From contig NZ_AUFM01000015.1 in NCBI RefSeq assembly GCF_000426505.1, positions 434,001 through 498,000 on the forward strand: DNA of 64,000 nucleotides, read 5' to 3'. Made by a program: the position numbers and the translations under genes. Below the pieces are notes generated by a model. That model saw only the letters and a list, made by a program, of their open reading frames with translations. It made no database searches and was not told the DNA's origin. Every line of letters begins with the position of its first letter. Positions within the stretch are counted from its first letter, which is position 1. The DNA is from Nisaea denitrificans DSM 18348. GTDB taxonomy: Bacteria; Pseudomonadota; Alphaproteobacteria; Thalassobaculales; Thalassobaculaceae. Below, one piece after another: positions 30,776-40,036 of the stretch.

Positions 30776-31691
30776 GAAGCGCGGCAACCCGGTAAATGGC
30801 TGGGTCATCCTGGATAAACCATCCGGCGTGACCTCAACCCATGCAGTGGCGGCGGTTCGGCGCGTGTTCGACGCCCAGAAGGCGGGACATGCCGGAACCC
30901 TCGACCCGCTGGCAACCGGAATTCTGCCAATTGCTCTCGGCGAAGCGACAAAAACCGTGCCTTTCGTGATGGATGCCTCGAAGGAATACACCTTCGAAGT
31001 GACCTGGGGTGAGGAGCGGACCACGGACGACCTTGAAGGGACTGTTTGCGGCACGTCGGAGGTTCGTCCGGACGTCGATACGATCAATGCCGTGTTGCCG
31101 CAGTTTCAGGGCGTCATTACTCAGATTCCGCCGATTTTCTCCGCCGTCAAGGTCCAGGGCCAACGGGCCTACGATCTGGCGCGCAAGGAAGTGCCGGTCG
31201 AGCTTTCGCCGCGCGAAGTGCGGATCGATTTCTTCGAGCTGGTCGAGGCGCTGGATGCGGACCATGCGCTGTTCCGTGTCGGCTCCGGAAAAGGCGCTTA
31301 CATGCGAAGTCTGGCGCGGGATATTGCGCGGGCTGCCGGGACTCTCGGGCATATTTCGATGCTGCGCCGGCACCGTGTCGGACCGTTCCTCGAAGCAGAT
31401 GCGATTTCGCTGGATTCCTTGAAGGCTTTGGAGCATAGTCCCGCCGCTTTCGAGCACCTATTACCGGTAGAAACAGCGCTAGACGGCATCCCGGCGCTGA
31501 CTCTGGCCGGTGCAGAGGCAAATAAACTCAGATGCGGCCAGTCCGTCCCGGTCTTCCGGGCCCTGGATCTTGACCGTTTCGGAGATCTTCGGGAAGGCGA
31601 CCTGATGTACGCCGTTTCCGGAGGCAGTCCTGTTGCGATCGGACGGATCGACGGCGGCTGTATTTGTCCGATGCGCGTACTCAACCTTTGA
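30765..31691 (+). CDS. truB: tRNA pseudouridine(55) synthase
   Basis: TruB forms pseudouridine at position 55 in the T-loop of tRNAs. The 308-residue product has GWVILDKPSGVTST and the catalytic block KAGHAGTLDPLATGILPIALGEATK, whose Asp in TLDPLA is the nucleophile, plus YTFEVTWGEERTTDDLEG and GKGAYMRSLARDIARAAG. The ATG at 30765 lies inside the rbfA end, giving an 11-base overlap; the frame is open upstream but without a family N-terminus. Confidence 0.96.
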   Translation: MARRKRGNPVNGWVILDKPSGVTSTHAVAAVRRVFDAQKAGHAGTLDPLATGILPIALGEATKTVPFVMDASKEYTFEVTWGEERTTDDLEGTVCGTSEVRPDVDTINAVLPQFQGVITQIPPIFSAVKVQGQRAYDLARKEVPVELSPREVRIDFFELVEALDADHALFRVGSGKGAYMRSLARDIARAAGTLGHISMLRRHRVGPFLEADAISLDSLKALEHSPAAFEHLLPVETALDGIPALTLAGAEANKLRCGQSVPVFRALDLDRFGDLREGDLMYAVSGGSPVAIGRIDGGCICPMRVLNL

Positions 31692-31705
31692 CCTAGGAGT
31701 ATTCG

Positions 31706-31975
31706 ATGTCGATTACACAAGAGCGCAAAACAGCGCTGATCGAGCAGTATGGCCGCAAAGAAGGCGATACCGGTTCCCCGGAAGTTCAGGTTTCGATCCT
31801 GACCGAACGGATTGTGAACCTCACCGAACACCTGAAGACCCACAAGAAAGACTTCCATTCCCGCCGTGGGCTTCTAATCATGGTCGGCCAGCGCCGCCGT
31901 CTGCTCGACTATCTGAAGAGCAAAAACGTCGAGCGCTATCAGGTCATCATCAAGGAACTGGGCCTGCGCCGCTAA
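31706..31975 (+). CDS. rpsO: 30S ribosomal protein S15
   Basis: An 89-residue protein of normal length with the S15 signature [22 protein letters not shown] and [20 protein letters not shown]. It binds 16S rRNA in the platform. It closes the rimP operon and is followed by a strong terminator; pnp comes next, as in most proteobacteria. Confidence 0.98.
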   Translation: MSITQERKTALIEQYGRKEGDTGSPEVQVSILTERIVNLTEHLKTHKKDFHSRRGLLIMVGQRRRLLDYLKSKNVERYQVIIKELGLRR

Positions 31976-32007
31976 TCTGTGCAGCGCTGCCAAAAACAGT
32001 AACGCGT

Positions 32008-32035
32008 CCGCCCCGCGAATTCCGTGGGGCGGTTT
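32008..32035 (+). terminator. Intrinsic terminator after rpsO
   Basis: CCGCCCCGCG and CGTGGGGCGG pair over ten positions (one G-U) around a five-base loop, followed by a short T-tract interrupted by GCG. This separates rpsO from pnp, although a processing role for the hairpin, as in the E. coli rpsO-pnp spacer, is possible. Confidence 0.75.
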
Positions 32036-32337
32036 GCGTTTCTACAGGGCCTTCTGGATCTCCATATTGGGTTTGACGCCCTCGGCGATCCATGCGATTG
32101 AAAGCCCGCTCAATAGAGGAAAAAACCGAAGAACCGTACCGATGAGACACCGATAAATATGAGCCGTGTGTCACCTCGCTCGACCCTATGTTCGGTAACC
32201 ATGGGCCCCCTGAGCAGTTCTCCCGCGCCCCGTGAGGCGATGCGTTCGAAGAACTGGACCGGAATGCCCCATTCCACGCCAAACACAGGACAGGACGAGG
32301 ATCGGATCCGAGCGGTTCGGCTTTGAAGGAAAGCTGA
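32036..32337 (+). other. pnp leader region without a gene
   Basis: About 300 bases between the rpsO terminator and pnp contain no gene that I can support. PNPase mRNA leaders in other bacteria carry an RNase III hairpin that PNPase uses to repress itself, so a long leader is expected. I see a TTGACG near 32073 as a possible -35 but no good -10, and no single dominant hairpin by eye. AAGGAAAG lies just ahead of the pnp ATG. Confidence 0.4.
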
Positions 32338-34449
32338 ATGTTTCAGATTTATAAACAAGAGATCGACTGGGGCGGGCGCAAGCTGACGCTCGAGACAGGT
32401 AAAATCGCGCGTCAGGCCGACGGCGCCGTCATGGCGACGATGGGCGAGACGACTGTTCTGTGTACCGCTGTGTACGCGCGGCAGCCGAAGCCGGGGATCG
32501 ACTTCTTCCCGCTGACCGTGAACTACCAGGAAAAGACCTTTGCCGCCGGCAAGATTCCGGGTGGCTTCTTCAAGCGCGAAGGACGTCCGACCGAGAAAGA
32601 GGTGCTGACGTCGCGCCTCATCGATCGTCCGATCCGTCCGCTGTTCGTCAAGGGCTTCAAAAACGAAACGCAGGTTGTCTGCACCGTTCTGTCCCATGAC
32701 TTGGAAAACGATCCGGACGTTGTCGCCATGATCGGCGCCTCCGCCGCGCTGACGATTTCAGGTGTGCCGTTCCTCGGCCCGATCGCGGCCTGCCGCGTCG
32801 GCTACAAGGATGGAGAATACATCCTGAACCCGCGCCAGAGCGAACTGCCGGATTCCGATCTCGACTTGATGCTCGCCGGCACCCAGGAAGGCGTGCTGAT
32901 GGTCGAATCCATGGCTTCCGAGCTGTCTGAAGAGATCATGCTCGGCGCCGTCAGCTTTGGGCACAAGGCGTTCCAGCCGGTGATCGACGCGATCATCAAT
33001 CTGGCCGAAGATTGCGCCAAGGATCCGATGGACCTGCCAGCCGAAAGCGAAGATCTCGGCCGGGTGCGCGATGCCCTGACGGCCGCAATTTCCGCTGACA
33101 TGACGAAAGCCTATGCCGAGCCGAACAAGACCCAGCGCCAGCAGAATGTTGCTGTGGTCCGGGAAAAGGGCATGGCCCTGTTCGAGGACGCCGCCGATAA
33201 GGATCTCGCCAAGGGCCTGATGAAAGGCATCGAAGCCGATGTCGTCCGTGGTGCGATCCTGAAGACCGGTCAGCGGATCGACGGTCGCGACACCAAGACG
33301 GTGCGCCCGATCGTCTCTGAAGTCGGTATTCTCCCGCGCGCCCATGGCTCCGCTCTGTTCACCCGCGGTGAAACCCAGGCTCTGGCCGTCGCCACCCTCG
33401 GCACCGGCCAGGACGAGCAGATCATCGATGCGCTGGAAGGCGAATATCGCGAGAACTTCATGCTGCATTACAACTTCCCGCCCTACTCGGTCGGTGAAGC
33501 GGGCCGCATGGGCTCTCCGGGACGCCGCGAAATCGGCCACGGCAAGCTGGCATGGCGCGCGGTGCGTCCGCTGCTTCCCGCCAAGGAAGTCTTCCCCTAC
33601 ACCATCCGGGTGGTCTCCGAGGTCACGGAATCAAATGGTTCCTCCTCGATGGCGACGGTCTGTGGCACCTCTCTCTCCCTGATGGATGCGGGTGTTCCGC
33701 TGTCCTCTCCGGTTGCCGGTATTGCCATGGGTCTGATCAAGGAAGGCGACGATTACGCCGTCCTGTCCGACATCCTTGGTGATGAAGATCATCTCGGCGA
33801 CATGGACTTCAAGGTCGCGGGTACCGAGAACGGCATCACGTCCCTGCAGATGGACATCAAGATCACCTCGATCACCGAGGAGATCATGAAGATCGCTCTG
33901 GATCAGGCGAAAGACGGCCGGGTTCATATCCTTGGTGAAATGTCCAAGGCTCTGACCTCCTCGCGTGAGGGTGTGTCCGAGAATGCACCGCGTATCACCA
34001 CGATCAGCGTGCCGACCGACAAGATCCGCGAAATCATCGGCCCAGGCGGCAAGATGATCCGTGAAATCTGCGAGACCACGGGCGCGAAGATCGACATCGA
34101 TGACGATGGCACTGTGAAGGTCGCGGCGGTCGATACCGCTTCCACCGAAGCAGCGCTCGAGCGGATTCGCTACATCGTCGCGGAGCCGGAAGTCGGCGTG
34201 ATCTACAACGGCAAGGTCGTGAAGACCGTCGATTTCGGCGCCTTCGTGAACTTCCTCGGCGCCAAGGACGGCCTCGTTCACATCAGCGAGCTGAAGAACG
34301 AGCGTGTCGGCAAGACCACCGATGTGGTCAATGTCGGCGATGAGGTGAAGGTCAAGGTTCTCGGTTTCGACGATCGTGGCAAGGTCAAGCTGTCCATGAA
34401 GGTCGTGGATCAGGAAACCGGCGCCGACCTGTCCGCAGAAGAAGCCTAA
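32338..34449 (+). CDS. pnp: Polyribonucleotide nucleotidyltransferase
   Basis: PNPase degrades RNA 3' to 5' by phosphorolysis as part of the degradosome. The 703-residue protein shows two RNase PH domains (first with [17 protein letters not shown], second with [24 protein letters not shown]), a C-terminal KH domain ([19 protein letters not shown]) and an S1 domain ([20 protein letters not shown]). It begins after GAAGGAAAG. Confidence 0.98.
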   Translation: MFQIYKQEIDWGGRKLTLETGKIARQADGAVMATMGETTVLCTAVYARQPKPGIDFFPLTVNYQEKTFAAGKIPGGFFKREGRPTEKEVLTSRLIDRPIRPLFVKGFKNETQVVCTVLSHDLENDPDVVAMIGASAALTISGVPFLGPIAACRVGYKDGEYILNPRQSELPDSDLDLMLAGTQEGVLMVESMASELSEEIMLGAVSFGHKAFQPVIDAIINLAEDCAKDPMDLPAESEDLGRVRDALTAAISADMTKAYAEPNKTQRQQNVAVVREKGMALFEDAADKDLAKGLMKGIEADVVRGAILKTGQRIDGRDTKTVRPIVSEVGILPRAHGSALFTRGETQALAVATLGTGQDEQIIDALEGEYRENFMLHYNFPPYSVGEAGRMGSPGRREIGHGKLAWRAVRPLLPAKEVFPYTIRVVSEVTESNGSSSMATVCGTSLSLMDAGVPLSSPVAGIAMGLIKEGDDYAVLSDILGDEDHLGDMDFKVAGTENGITSLQMDIKITSITEEIMKIALDQAKDGRVHILGEMSKALTSSREGVSENAPRITTISVPTDKIREIIGPGGKMIREICETTGAKIDIDDDGTVKVAAVDTASTEAALERIRYIVAEPEVGVIYNGKVVKTVDFGAFVNFLGAKDGLVHISELKNERVGKTTDVVNVGDEVKVKVLGFDDRGKVKLSMKVVDQETGADLSAEEA

Positions 34450-34463
34450 GCGGCCTTCTGCAG

Positions 34464-35198
34464 ATGAGCCTCCGGCTGTCCCGCTTTGTCGGACATCGCG
34501 GGATTGCCGCCGAGGCTCCTGAAAACACATTGACCGGCTTCCGCCTTGCGGCGGAGGCCGGTTTTTCGTGGGTTGAGTTCGATGTGATGCTGAGCGCGGA
34601 CGACGTGCCGGTGCTGCATCACGACGAGGAACTGGGCCGTACGGATAATGGCTCCGGCCCGGTGGCGGTTCACCCACTGTCAGCCCTCAAGGCACTCGAT
34701 GCAGGCTCCTGGTTCGGTCCTGGCTTTGCGGGAGAGCGTATCCCGACCTTCGAGGAGACCATCGCCTGCTGCCGCGCGCTGGGATTATCCATGAATGTGG
34801 AAATCAAGCCGACAACGGGCCGGGAAGTGCGAACAGCCGAGCTGGTCTCGGACATGCTGAACGATCTCTGCCCGGATCTGACGGACCGGATCATTGTCTC
34901 CAGCTTCGTGCCGGACTGTTTGCGGATCGCACAAGAAAAAGCCCCGGATTTTCTCCGAGGCTATCTGTCAGACACGATGGCAGAGGGTTGGCATGCGGCA
35001 GCCAAGGACCTTGGCTGTCTTTCAGTCCATCCGAACCATGCCTGCCTGGACGCCGGTTTAGTTACGGCAATCCATGATGCAGGCTTCCGTATTCTAACCT
35101 ATACGGTGAACGATCCGGAGCGGGCTGAAAGCCTCATTGGCTGGGGTGTGGATGCGGTCATTACCGACGAGCCTTTGGCGGCAGCTGCGCTGGCCTGA
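34464..35198 (+). CDS. ugpQ: Glycerophosphodiester phosphodiesterase
   Basis: A 244-residue cytoplasmic GDPD enzyme that hydrolyses deacylated phospholipids to glycerol 3-phosphate and an alcohol. The catalytic block is FVGHRGIAAEAPENTLTGFR with the two histidines, then WVEFDVMLSADDVPVLHHDE with metal ligands, and NVEIKP further on. There is no signal peptide, so it matches the cytosolic UgpQ type. Its last 100 bases overlap, on the other strand, the coding end of the ribbon-helix-helix gene. Confidence 0.93.
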   Translation: MSLRLSRFVGHRGIAAEAPENTLTGFRLAAEAGFSWVEFDVMLSADDVPVLHHDEELGRTDNGSGPVAVHPLSALKALDAGSWFGPGFAGERIPTFEETIACCRALGLSMNVEIKPTTGREVRTAELVSDMLNDLCPDLTDRIIVSSFVPDCLRIAQEKAPDFLRGYLSDTMAEGWHAAAKDLGCLSVHPNHACLDAGLVTAIHDAGFRILTYTVNDPERAESLIGWGVDAVITDEPLAAAALA

Positions 35199-35518
35199 GT
35201 TGCCCGTCCGGCATTCATCCGGGCAAGATCCCGCCAATATCCGAGCATGAAAACCCGCATTGCTGAAGGGACGGAGCTGGAGCCGCGCGTCCGGTCAATC
35301 TCGTTGATCAGCGCCTTGGCATTATAGCCCAGTCTTTTTGAGACGAGATCGAACATCGACCATTCCTCAGGATGAAGGCAGATGCTTGTGCGCCTGCTCT
35401 CTAAACGGAAATGGCGGCGCACCATACGGCTGGCGTCGCGGTCCCCGTCCTCAACCGTCTTCAGGGCGGAACCGAGTATGTCTCTACCCTGTTCGGACGA
35501 TTTCAAGCTGTCTGCCAT
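35099..35518 (-). CDS. Ribbon-helix-helix domain protein (RHH_4 type)
   Basis: A 139-residue protein. Its central part (about residues 33-98) matches the RHH_4 family common in alphaproteobacteria: HFRLESRRTSICLHPEEWSMF, then LGYNAKALINEIDRTRG, then SSVPSAMRVFMLGYWRDLA. Such proteins are presumed DNA-binding, but targets are unknown. GGAG lies ahead of the ATG at 35518. The poorly conserved C-terminal tail of some 33 residues overlaps the 3' end of ugpQ in antisense. It is divergent from the HTH-PAS gene; the first palindrome (35558-35575) is 40 bases upstream of its start. Confidence 0.78.
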   Translation of the reverse strand: MADSLKSSEQGRDILGSALKTVEDGDRDASRMVRRHFRLESRRTSICLHPEEWSMFDLVSKRLGYNAKALINEIDRTRGSSSVPSAMRVFMLGYWRDLARMNAGRATQASAAAAKGSSVMTASTPQPMRLSARSGSFTV

Positions 35519-35557
35519 GAGGTGTCTCCAAGTAGTAGGTCCTTATATTTGTCACTA

Positions 35558-35575
35558 TTCCCAGAAAAATGGGAA
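35558..35575. promoter_or_regulatory. Operator-like palindrome, copy 1
   Basis: TTCCCA-GAAAAA-TGGGAA, perfect arms, 40 bases upstream of the RHH start codon and so inside its likely promoter or leader. Confidence 0.65.
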
Positions 35576-35717
35576 AGCGCAAGCGTAAATTGTTCAGCAT
35601 ACCCGTCTAGCGTGTCTATATTGCATACAACGGTGCACTGGTTCTTGTTAGTGCGTTGAAAAATATAAAAACATTATTTTCAGAAAATCTACGACGCCCT
35701 ATTGGGTGAGAAAATAA

Positions 35718-35735
35718 TTCCCAGAAAAATGGAAA
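35718..35735. promoter_or_regulatory. Operator-like palindrome, copy 2
   Basis: TTCCCA-GAAAAA-TGGAAA, identical to copy 1 in the left arm and spacer, with the right arm departing by one base. It is 23 bases, just over two helical turns, from copy 3. Confidence 0.6.
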
Positions 35736-35739
35736 TTGC

Positions 35740-35759
35740 ATTCCCAAAGAAATGGGAAT
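35740..35759. promoter_or_regulatory. Operator-like palindrome, copy 3
   Basis: ATTCCCA-AAGAAA-TGGGAAT, perfect seven-base arms, ending 12 bases before the ATG of the HTH-PAS gene. A bound protein here would block the ribosome-site region of the gene and probably its transcription. Confidence 0.65.
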
Positions 35760-35771
35760 AAGGTCTTAGGC

Positions 35772-36641
35772 ATGGGTCGATTCAAAAGCGCGATATCGAA
35801 GCTCGAGACGGAATTGCGGTACCGTTGCCACCGCTATTACGTCGAGACAGGAATCCGGAAATACAAACTCGCCTCTGCAGCGGGTATATCCGACACATTG
35901 CTTAAAGGCATCGACAGCCCCGACTTCGAGGCATCGATGAAAACCTTGCAGCGGCTGGACGAGGTTATCCCGGAAGACTGGGAGCCGGCCGGCGCGGGCA
36001 GTAGCGGAAAAATTCTGGTCCCAGGGCAGGTTGATCCGGTCATTGGATATAAGGTCTGGGAGAGCGATCTCAGCCGCAGCCGGAAGATCTACGTGCGGGA
36101 TGAACTCCTGCACGGGCTCGACCCGGACCAGATGGAGCGCTGTGCCCTCTATATAGAAAAGACTCGCGATCCCGATGGCCGTCTGATCGAAGGTAAATTC
36201 AAGATCGATGTCCTGAGGGCCATTGCCCCACAATGCGCCATCCATGTTTTCAATGTGGGTGAGGACAATCCTGACAACTATTTCATCGAGCACTGGGATG
36301 CTGGCACCGGCTTCTGGCAGGGTGCTGATATGACCGGGATGAAATTCGCAGAGCTTGATGACGAAGCGCTGCGTCGTTGCCAGCTCGAGGATTACCTGGT
36401 GTGCCGCGAGACGAAGTGGCCGAATCTCTCAATCGTGCACCGCAACTATGCCCACGGCGAAGAGCGGAACTTCCTCCGCCTGCTCTTCCCCTTTGAAGCC
36501 AGTGACGGGTCGCCGAAAATTCTCAGCATCACACGGCCGCAATCGTCTGGACTGGCCGTGGATCTGCTGAAGAAGAAGCTTCCGGGATATGATCTGAAAA
36601 GCGGCGAAGGTATTGTCGACCTGCGCAGCCGGCGTCCCTGA
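35772..36641 (+). CDS. HTH regulator with C-terminal PAS-like domain
   Basis: A 289-residue protein I recognise only by parts. Residues about 20-65 look like a repressor-type helix-turn-helix (TGIRKYKLASAAGISDTLLKG, followed by MKTLQRLDEVIPEDW as in phage-repressor-like proteins). Residues about 155-265 resemble the PAS_5 fold found in many Rhodospirillales proteins (NYFIEHWDAGTGFWQGADMTG, then HRNYAHGEERNFLRLLFPFE). No membrane segment or kinase domain is seen. AAGG precedes the ATG at 35772. With the palindromes directly upstream, an autoregulated sensor-repressor is the natural reading, but the ligand and targets are unknown. Confidence 0.72.
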   Translation: MGRFKSAISKLETELRYRCHRYYVETGIRKYKLASAAGISDTLLKGIDSPDFEASMKTLQRLDEVIPEDWEPAGAGSSGKILVPGQVDPVIGYKVWESDLSRSRKIYVRDELLHGLDPDQMERCALYIEKTRDPDGRLIEGKFKIDVLRAIAPQCAIHVFNVGEDNPDNYFIEHWDAGTGFWQGADMTGMKFAELDDEALRRCQLEDYLVCRETKWPNLSIVHRNYAHGEERNFLRLLFPFEASDGSPKILSITRPQSSGLAVDLLKKKLPGYDLKSGEGIVDLRSRRP

Positions 36642-36671
36642 GACCCTTTTACGAACCTGTCTCCCCGTGGA

Positions 36672-37520
36672 TCAGTCCGCGTCGCGTTCCGGCTTGGGGA
36701 TTGCGACGGTATGGAAGCCGCCGTCCACATAGTGGATTTCACCGGTCACACCCGCCGACAAATCACTCAGTAGATAAAGACCGGCCTGACCGACTTCTGT
36801 CAGGGACGCATTGCGTTTGAGCGGTGCGTTGGTCTCGGCGAAGCGGAAGGTGTGGCGGGCATCGGCGATGGCCGAGCCGGCGAGGGTCTTCATCGGGCCG
36901 GCGGAGATCGCGTTCACGCGTATGCCATGTTCGCCGAGGTCGGCGGCCAGATACCGGACACTCGCTTCCAGGGCGGCCTTGGCCACTCCCATGACGTTGT
37001 AATTCGGAGTCGTGCGGTTGGCGCCGAGATAGGACAGGGTCAGCATGCTGCCGCCGTCCTTCATCAGCGGCCAGGCGCGGCGGGCGATATTCGTGAAAGA
37101 GAAGCAGGAGATATCCAGCGTGTTGAGGAAATTATCCCGCGAGGTATCCGCGTAGCGGCCCTTCAGCTCGCCCTTGTCCGAATAGGCGATGGCATGGACC
37201 ACGAAATCCAGGCCGCCCCAGGCGGTGCCGATTTCATCGAACGCCCGGTCCAGCGCGTCATCGTCCGCGACATCGCACATGACGGCAAGCGGGGAGCCGA
37301 CGCTCTCCGCCAGAGGATGAACCCGCTTTTTCAGGGATTCGTTCTGGTATGTGAACGCCAGCTGGGCACCTTGCGAGGCGGCTGCGGCGGCGATGCCCCA
37401 GGCGATCGAGCGGTCGTTGGCGACCCCCATGATCAGACCGCGTTTGCCGGCCATCAGGCCTTTGTAAGGCGCCGATTCCGCGTCACGCTGATCGGCCGTG
37501 TCGTCAATCAGGTCGGTCAT
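36672..37520 (-). CDS. fabI: Enoyl-[acyl-carrier-protein] reductase (NADH)
   Basis: FabI reduces trans-2-enoyl-ACP in the last step of each fatty acid elongation cycle. The 282-residue SDR protein has the FabI-type cofactor motif KRGLIMGVANDRSIAWGIA, the active-site segment LSYLGANRTTPNYNVMGVAKAALEASVRYLA with the Tyr-x6-Lys pair, and NAISAGPMKTLAGSAI. About 20 extra N-terminal residues precede the fold. It is the third gene of fabA-fabB-fabI, 16 bases after fabB. This is the triclosan target family. Confidence 0.95.
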   Translation of the reverse strand: MTDLIDDTADQRDAESAPYKGLMAGKRGLIMGVANDRSIAWGIAAAAASQGAQLAFTYQNESLKKRVHPLAESVGSPLAVMCDVADDDALDRAFDEIGTAWGGLDFVVHAIAYSDKGELKGRYADTSRDNFLNTLDISCFSFTNIARRAWPLMKDGGSMLTLSYLGANRTTPNYNVMGVAKAALEASVRYLAADLGEHGIRVNAISAGPMKTLAGSAIADARHTFRFAETNAPLKRNASLTEVGQAGLYLLSDLSAGVTGEIHYVDGGFHTVAIPKPERDAD

Positions 37521-37536
37521 CCCGGTCGCTCCGCTA

Positions 37537-38760
37537 TCAGGCGTCGTATTTCTGGAAAGCTAGCACGGCATTGGTGCCGCCGAATCCGAAACTGTTCGAC
37601 ATGGCAACACGCAGCCCGGCGTTGTCCACGCGTTCCCGCACGATCGGCATGTCCTCGACTTCGGGGTCGACGGTTTCGATGTTTGCGGAGGCTGCGATGA
37701 AGTCGTTTTTCATCATCAGGAGTGTGTAAATCGCCTCGTGAACACCGGTCGCGCCTTGTGAATGACCGCTCAAGGATTTCGTCGAGCTGATCGGCGGGAT
37801 CGCGCCCCGGTCCTTGAAGACCTCGCGGATGCCTTCCAGCTCGATTGTGTCGCCGACCGGCGTACTGGTGCCGTGGGCGTTGATGTAATCGACCGGCCCC
37901 TCGACGTTCTTCAGTGCCATCTGCATGCACCGCACGCCGCCCTCTCCGGAGGGCGCGACCATGTCGGCACCATCGGACGTGGCGCCGTACCCGACGATCT
38001 CGCCATAGATCTTGGCGCCGCGCGCCTTCGCGTGCTCAAGCTCCTCAAGAATGAGGACCCCGCCACCGCCGGAGATAACGAAGCCGTCGCGGTTGGCGTC
38101 GTATGCACGCGATGCCTTGTCCGGAGTGTCGTTATATTTTGACGAAAGAGCACCCATGGCATCGAACAGGACGGAGAGCGTCCAGTGCAATTCTTCGCCA
38201 CCGCCGGCCAGCATGACGTCCTGCTTGCCCATTTGAACCAGTTCATACGCGTTGCCGACGCAGTGCGAGCTGGTCGAGCAGGCGGAAGAGATGGAATAGC
38301 TGAGGCCCTTGATCTTGAAGGCCGTCGACAGGGTGGCGGAATTGGTGCTGCACATGACGCGCGGCACCATGTAGGGGCCAACCCGCTTCGGACCCTTTTC
38401 ACGCGCCGTGTCGAATGCCTGCATCATGTTGGATGTCGACGGCCCGCCGGAGCCCATGACCAGGCCGGTCATCGGGTTGCTGACGTCGGCGGGCTCCAAG
38501 CCCGCGTCTTCTATGGCCTGCTGGGCAGCAATGTAATTGTAGGCCGCGCCGTTACCCATGAAGCGCATCAGCTTGCGGTCGATATGTTCCGAAGGGTCCA
38601 GCTTGATCGAGCCATGGACGTGGGAGCGGAAACCGAGATCGGCATAGTCCGGCGCGAATTCGATGCCGGATTTGCCGGCGCGCAGGGAAGCGGCGACTTC
38701 CTCTGCATTGTTGCCGATGCTTGAAACAATTCCGAGACCGGTGACGACGACGCGACGCAT
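37537..38760 (-). CDS. fabB: Beta-ketoacyl-ACP synthase I
   Basis: FabB elongates acyl-ACP chains and, with FabA, makes unsaturated fatty acids. The 407-residue enzyme begins [22 protein letters not shown] and carries the Cys-His-His triad: Cys in [12 protein letters not shown], His in [11 protein letters not shown] and His in [14 protein letters not shown]. The start is separated by a single base from the fabA stop codon. FabB rather than FabF is supported by the fabA partnership and sequence. Confidence 0.95.
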   Translation of the reverse strand: MRRVVVTGLGIVSSIGNNAEEVAASLRAGKSGIEFAPDYADLGFRSHVHGSIKLDPSEHIDRKLMRFMGNGAAYNYIAAQQAIEDAGLEPADVSNPMTGLVMGSGGPSTSNMMQAFDTAREKGPKRVGPYMVPRVMCSTNSATLSTAFKIKGLSYSISSACSTSSHCVGNAYELVQMGKQDVMLAGGGEELHWTLSVLFDAMGALSSKYNDTPDKASRAYDANRDGFVISGGGGVLILEELEHAKARGAKIYGEIVGYGATSDGADMVAPSGEGGVRCMQMALKNVEGPVDYINAHGTSTPVGDTIELEGIREVFKDRGAIPPISSTKSLSGHSQGATGVHEAIYTLLMMKNDFIAASANIETVDPEVEDMPIVRERVDNAGLRVAMSNSFGFGGTNAVLAFQKYDA

Positions 38761-38761
38761 A

Positions 38762-39295
38762 TCAATTTGCCCCTTCGGTTGCCGTATTCTGGAACAGTCC
38801 GACGCGGATATCCTTCGCCTCGAAGACCGTGACGCCATCGCAATCCACGCGGCCGTCGGCAATCCCCATGTAAAGCTTGCGCATGATCACGCGCTTGAGG
38901 TCCAGCGTGTAGGTCAGCATTTTCGCGGACGGCAGTACCTGGCCGGAAAACTTCACCTCGCCGACGGAGATCGCGCGGCCGGAACCGGGTCCGCCCATCC
39001 AGCCGAGCGTGAAGCCGAGCAGCTGCCAGAGAGCATCCATGCCGAGGCAGCCCGGCATCACCGGGTCGCCGACGAAATGACAATCGAAGAACCAGAGGTC
39101 CGGCTTGATATCGAACTCTGCCGTCACCACGCCCTTGTCATAGGCGCCGCCGTTGGTCGAGAGGTTGGTGATACGGTCGAACATCAGCATCGGCGGCATT
39201 GGAAGCTGCGCATTCCCGGGGCCGAAAAGCTCTCCCTTGGCGCATTTGATCAGGTCTTCGTAACCGAAGCTGTTCTTTTCCTTGAAGTCCAACAA
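38762..39295 (-). CDS. fabA: 3-hydroxydecanoyl-ACP dehydratase/isomerase
   Basis: FabA dehydrates 3-hydroxydecanoyl-ACP and isomerises the product, opening anaerobic unsaturated fatty acid synthesis. The motifs are clear: [22 protein letters not shown], then [23 protein letters not shown], containing the catalytic His and, later, Asp. No in-frame ATG fits. I place the start at the TTG at 39295, which has AGGA six bases ahead and gives 177 residues, close to the usual 171. It diverges from irr. Confidence 0.92.
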   Translation of the reverse strand: MLDFKEKNSFGYEDLIKCAKGELFGPGNAQLPMPPMLMFDRITNLSTNGGAYDKGVVTAEFDIKPDLWFFDCHFVGDPVMPGCLGMDALWQLLGFTLGWMGGPGSGRAISVGEVKFSGQVLPSAKMLTYTLDLKRVIMRKLYMGIADGRVDCDGVTVFEAKDIRVGLFQNTATEGAN

Positions 39296-39546
39296 TGCCG
39301 TTCCTTCCCGTACGCCAGCGCTTATCGTCAGGCGAGACCGTGTTCGGTCCCATAATAGACTGCATCCACGCGACCGCGCCATCTCTCACATTTCATGCAC
39401 CGCCTACCCTAAATATAGTGGGGAGCGCAAGCAATCACGTGGCATATGATGCCCGGTGACTTGACATATTGGACGGTTTAACGCTCTGTCTTAGGATTGA
39501 GGCGCCCGAGTGGCGAGACCCCGAGAGACCGAATGGGATACCGGGA
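39296..39546. promoter_or_regulatory. Divergent fabA/irr control region
   Basis: Two promoters reading outward must lie in these 251 bases. A TTGACA is seen near 39463 in the irr direction without a convincing -10, and a TATATT near 39413 on the minus strand could serve fabA. I looked for an iron-control element (TTTAGAA-N3-TTCTAAA type) and saw none. Confidence 0.35.
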
Positions 39547-39978
39547 ATGAGTAGTGCTGAGACCCATAGCGAAACGCAGAGCCTGTCCGGGCGCCTGACG
39601 AAGGCTGGATTGCGACCGACGCGTCAGCGTCTTGCCCTTGCGGATCTGCTGTATGCCGCGGGCGATCGTCACGTAACGGCGGAGCAGCTTCATAAGGAAG
39701 CTGGCGAAGCCGGGATCACGGTTTCGCTCGCTACGGTTTACAACACGTTGCATCAGTTCACCGGGTCCGGCCTGCTGCGGGAAGTCGTGGTGGAGTCCGG
39801 TCGTTCCTATTTCGATACGAACACCACGGATCATCATCATTTCTTCGTCGAAGATGAGCTGCGGCTGACCGATATCCCGGCCGAGAGGGTGGGCTTCGTC
39901 ACGCTTCCGGACGCTCCGGAAGGTACGGAAATCGAACGGGTGGACCTGATCATCCGTCTGAAGGCAAAAGAGATTTAA
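39547..39978 (+). CDS. irr: Iron response regulator Irr (Fur family)
   Basis: A 143-residue Fur-superfamily protein. The winged helix is seen in AGLRPTRQRLALADLLYAAG and AGITVSLATVYNTLHQFTGSGLLREV. The dimerisation half has the histidine-rich stretch FDTNTTDHHHFFVEDE, characteristic of Irr rather than classical Fur, and it lacks the C-terminal Cys motifs of Fur. Irr responds to haem and represses or activates iron genes. The position divergent from fabA is the standard alphaproteobacterial context for Irr. Haem-regulated turnover as in Bradyrhizobium cannot be inferred; no N-terminal haem regulatory motif (Cys-Pro) is present. Confidence 0.92.
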   Translation: MSSAETHSETQSLSGRLTKAGLRPTRQRLALADLLYAAGDRHVTAEQLHKEAGEAGITVSLATVYNTLHQFTGSGLLREVVVESGRSYFDTNTTDHHHFFVEDELRLTDIPAERVGFVTLPDAPEGTEIERVDLIIRLKAKEI

Positions 39979-40036
39979 GGCCGATCAAAATCTCGTGTTT
40001 CTCTAGCGATCCCCGATTTTCTAGCCCGCCACGTTT

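Larger units (their letters stand above)
35519..35771. promoter_or_regulatory. AT-rich divergent control region between the RHH and HTH-PAS genes
   Basis: These 253 bases are much richer in A and T than the coding sequence around them and contain no gene. They hold three copies of the palindrome TTCCCA-N6-TGGGAA (listed separately) and a further symmetric element ATTTTC-A-GAAAAT at 35676-35688. Both flanking genes read outward, so their promoters must lie here. Confidence 0.7.

Noticed and set aside
31950-32697. Minus-strand frames across the rpsO-pnp gap
   Set aside because: They extend from inside pnp or rpsO, lack ribosome sites and family features.
35676-35688. Palindrome ATTTTC-A-GAAAAT as a fourth operator
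   Set aside because: Different sequence from the TTCCCA palindromes and in AT-rich DNA where such symmetry is common; mentioned only as context.
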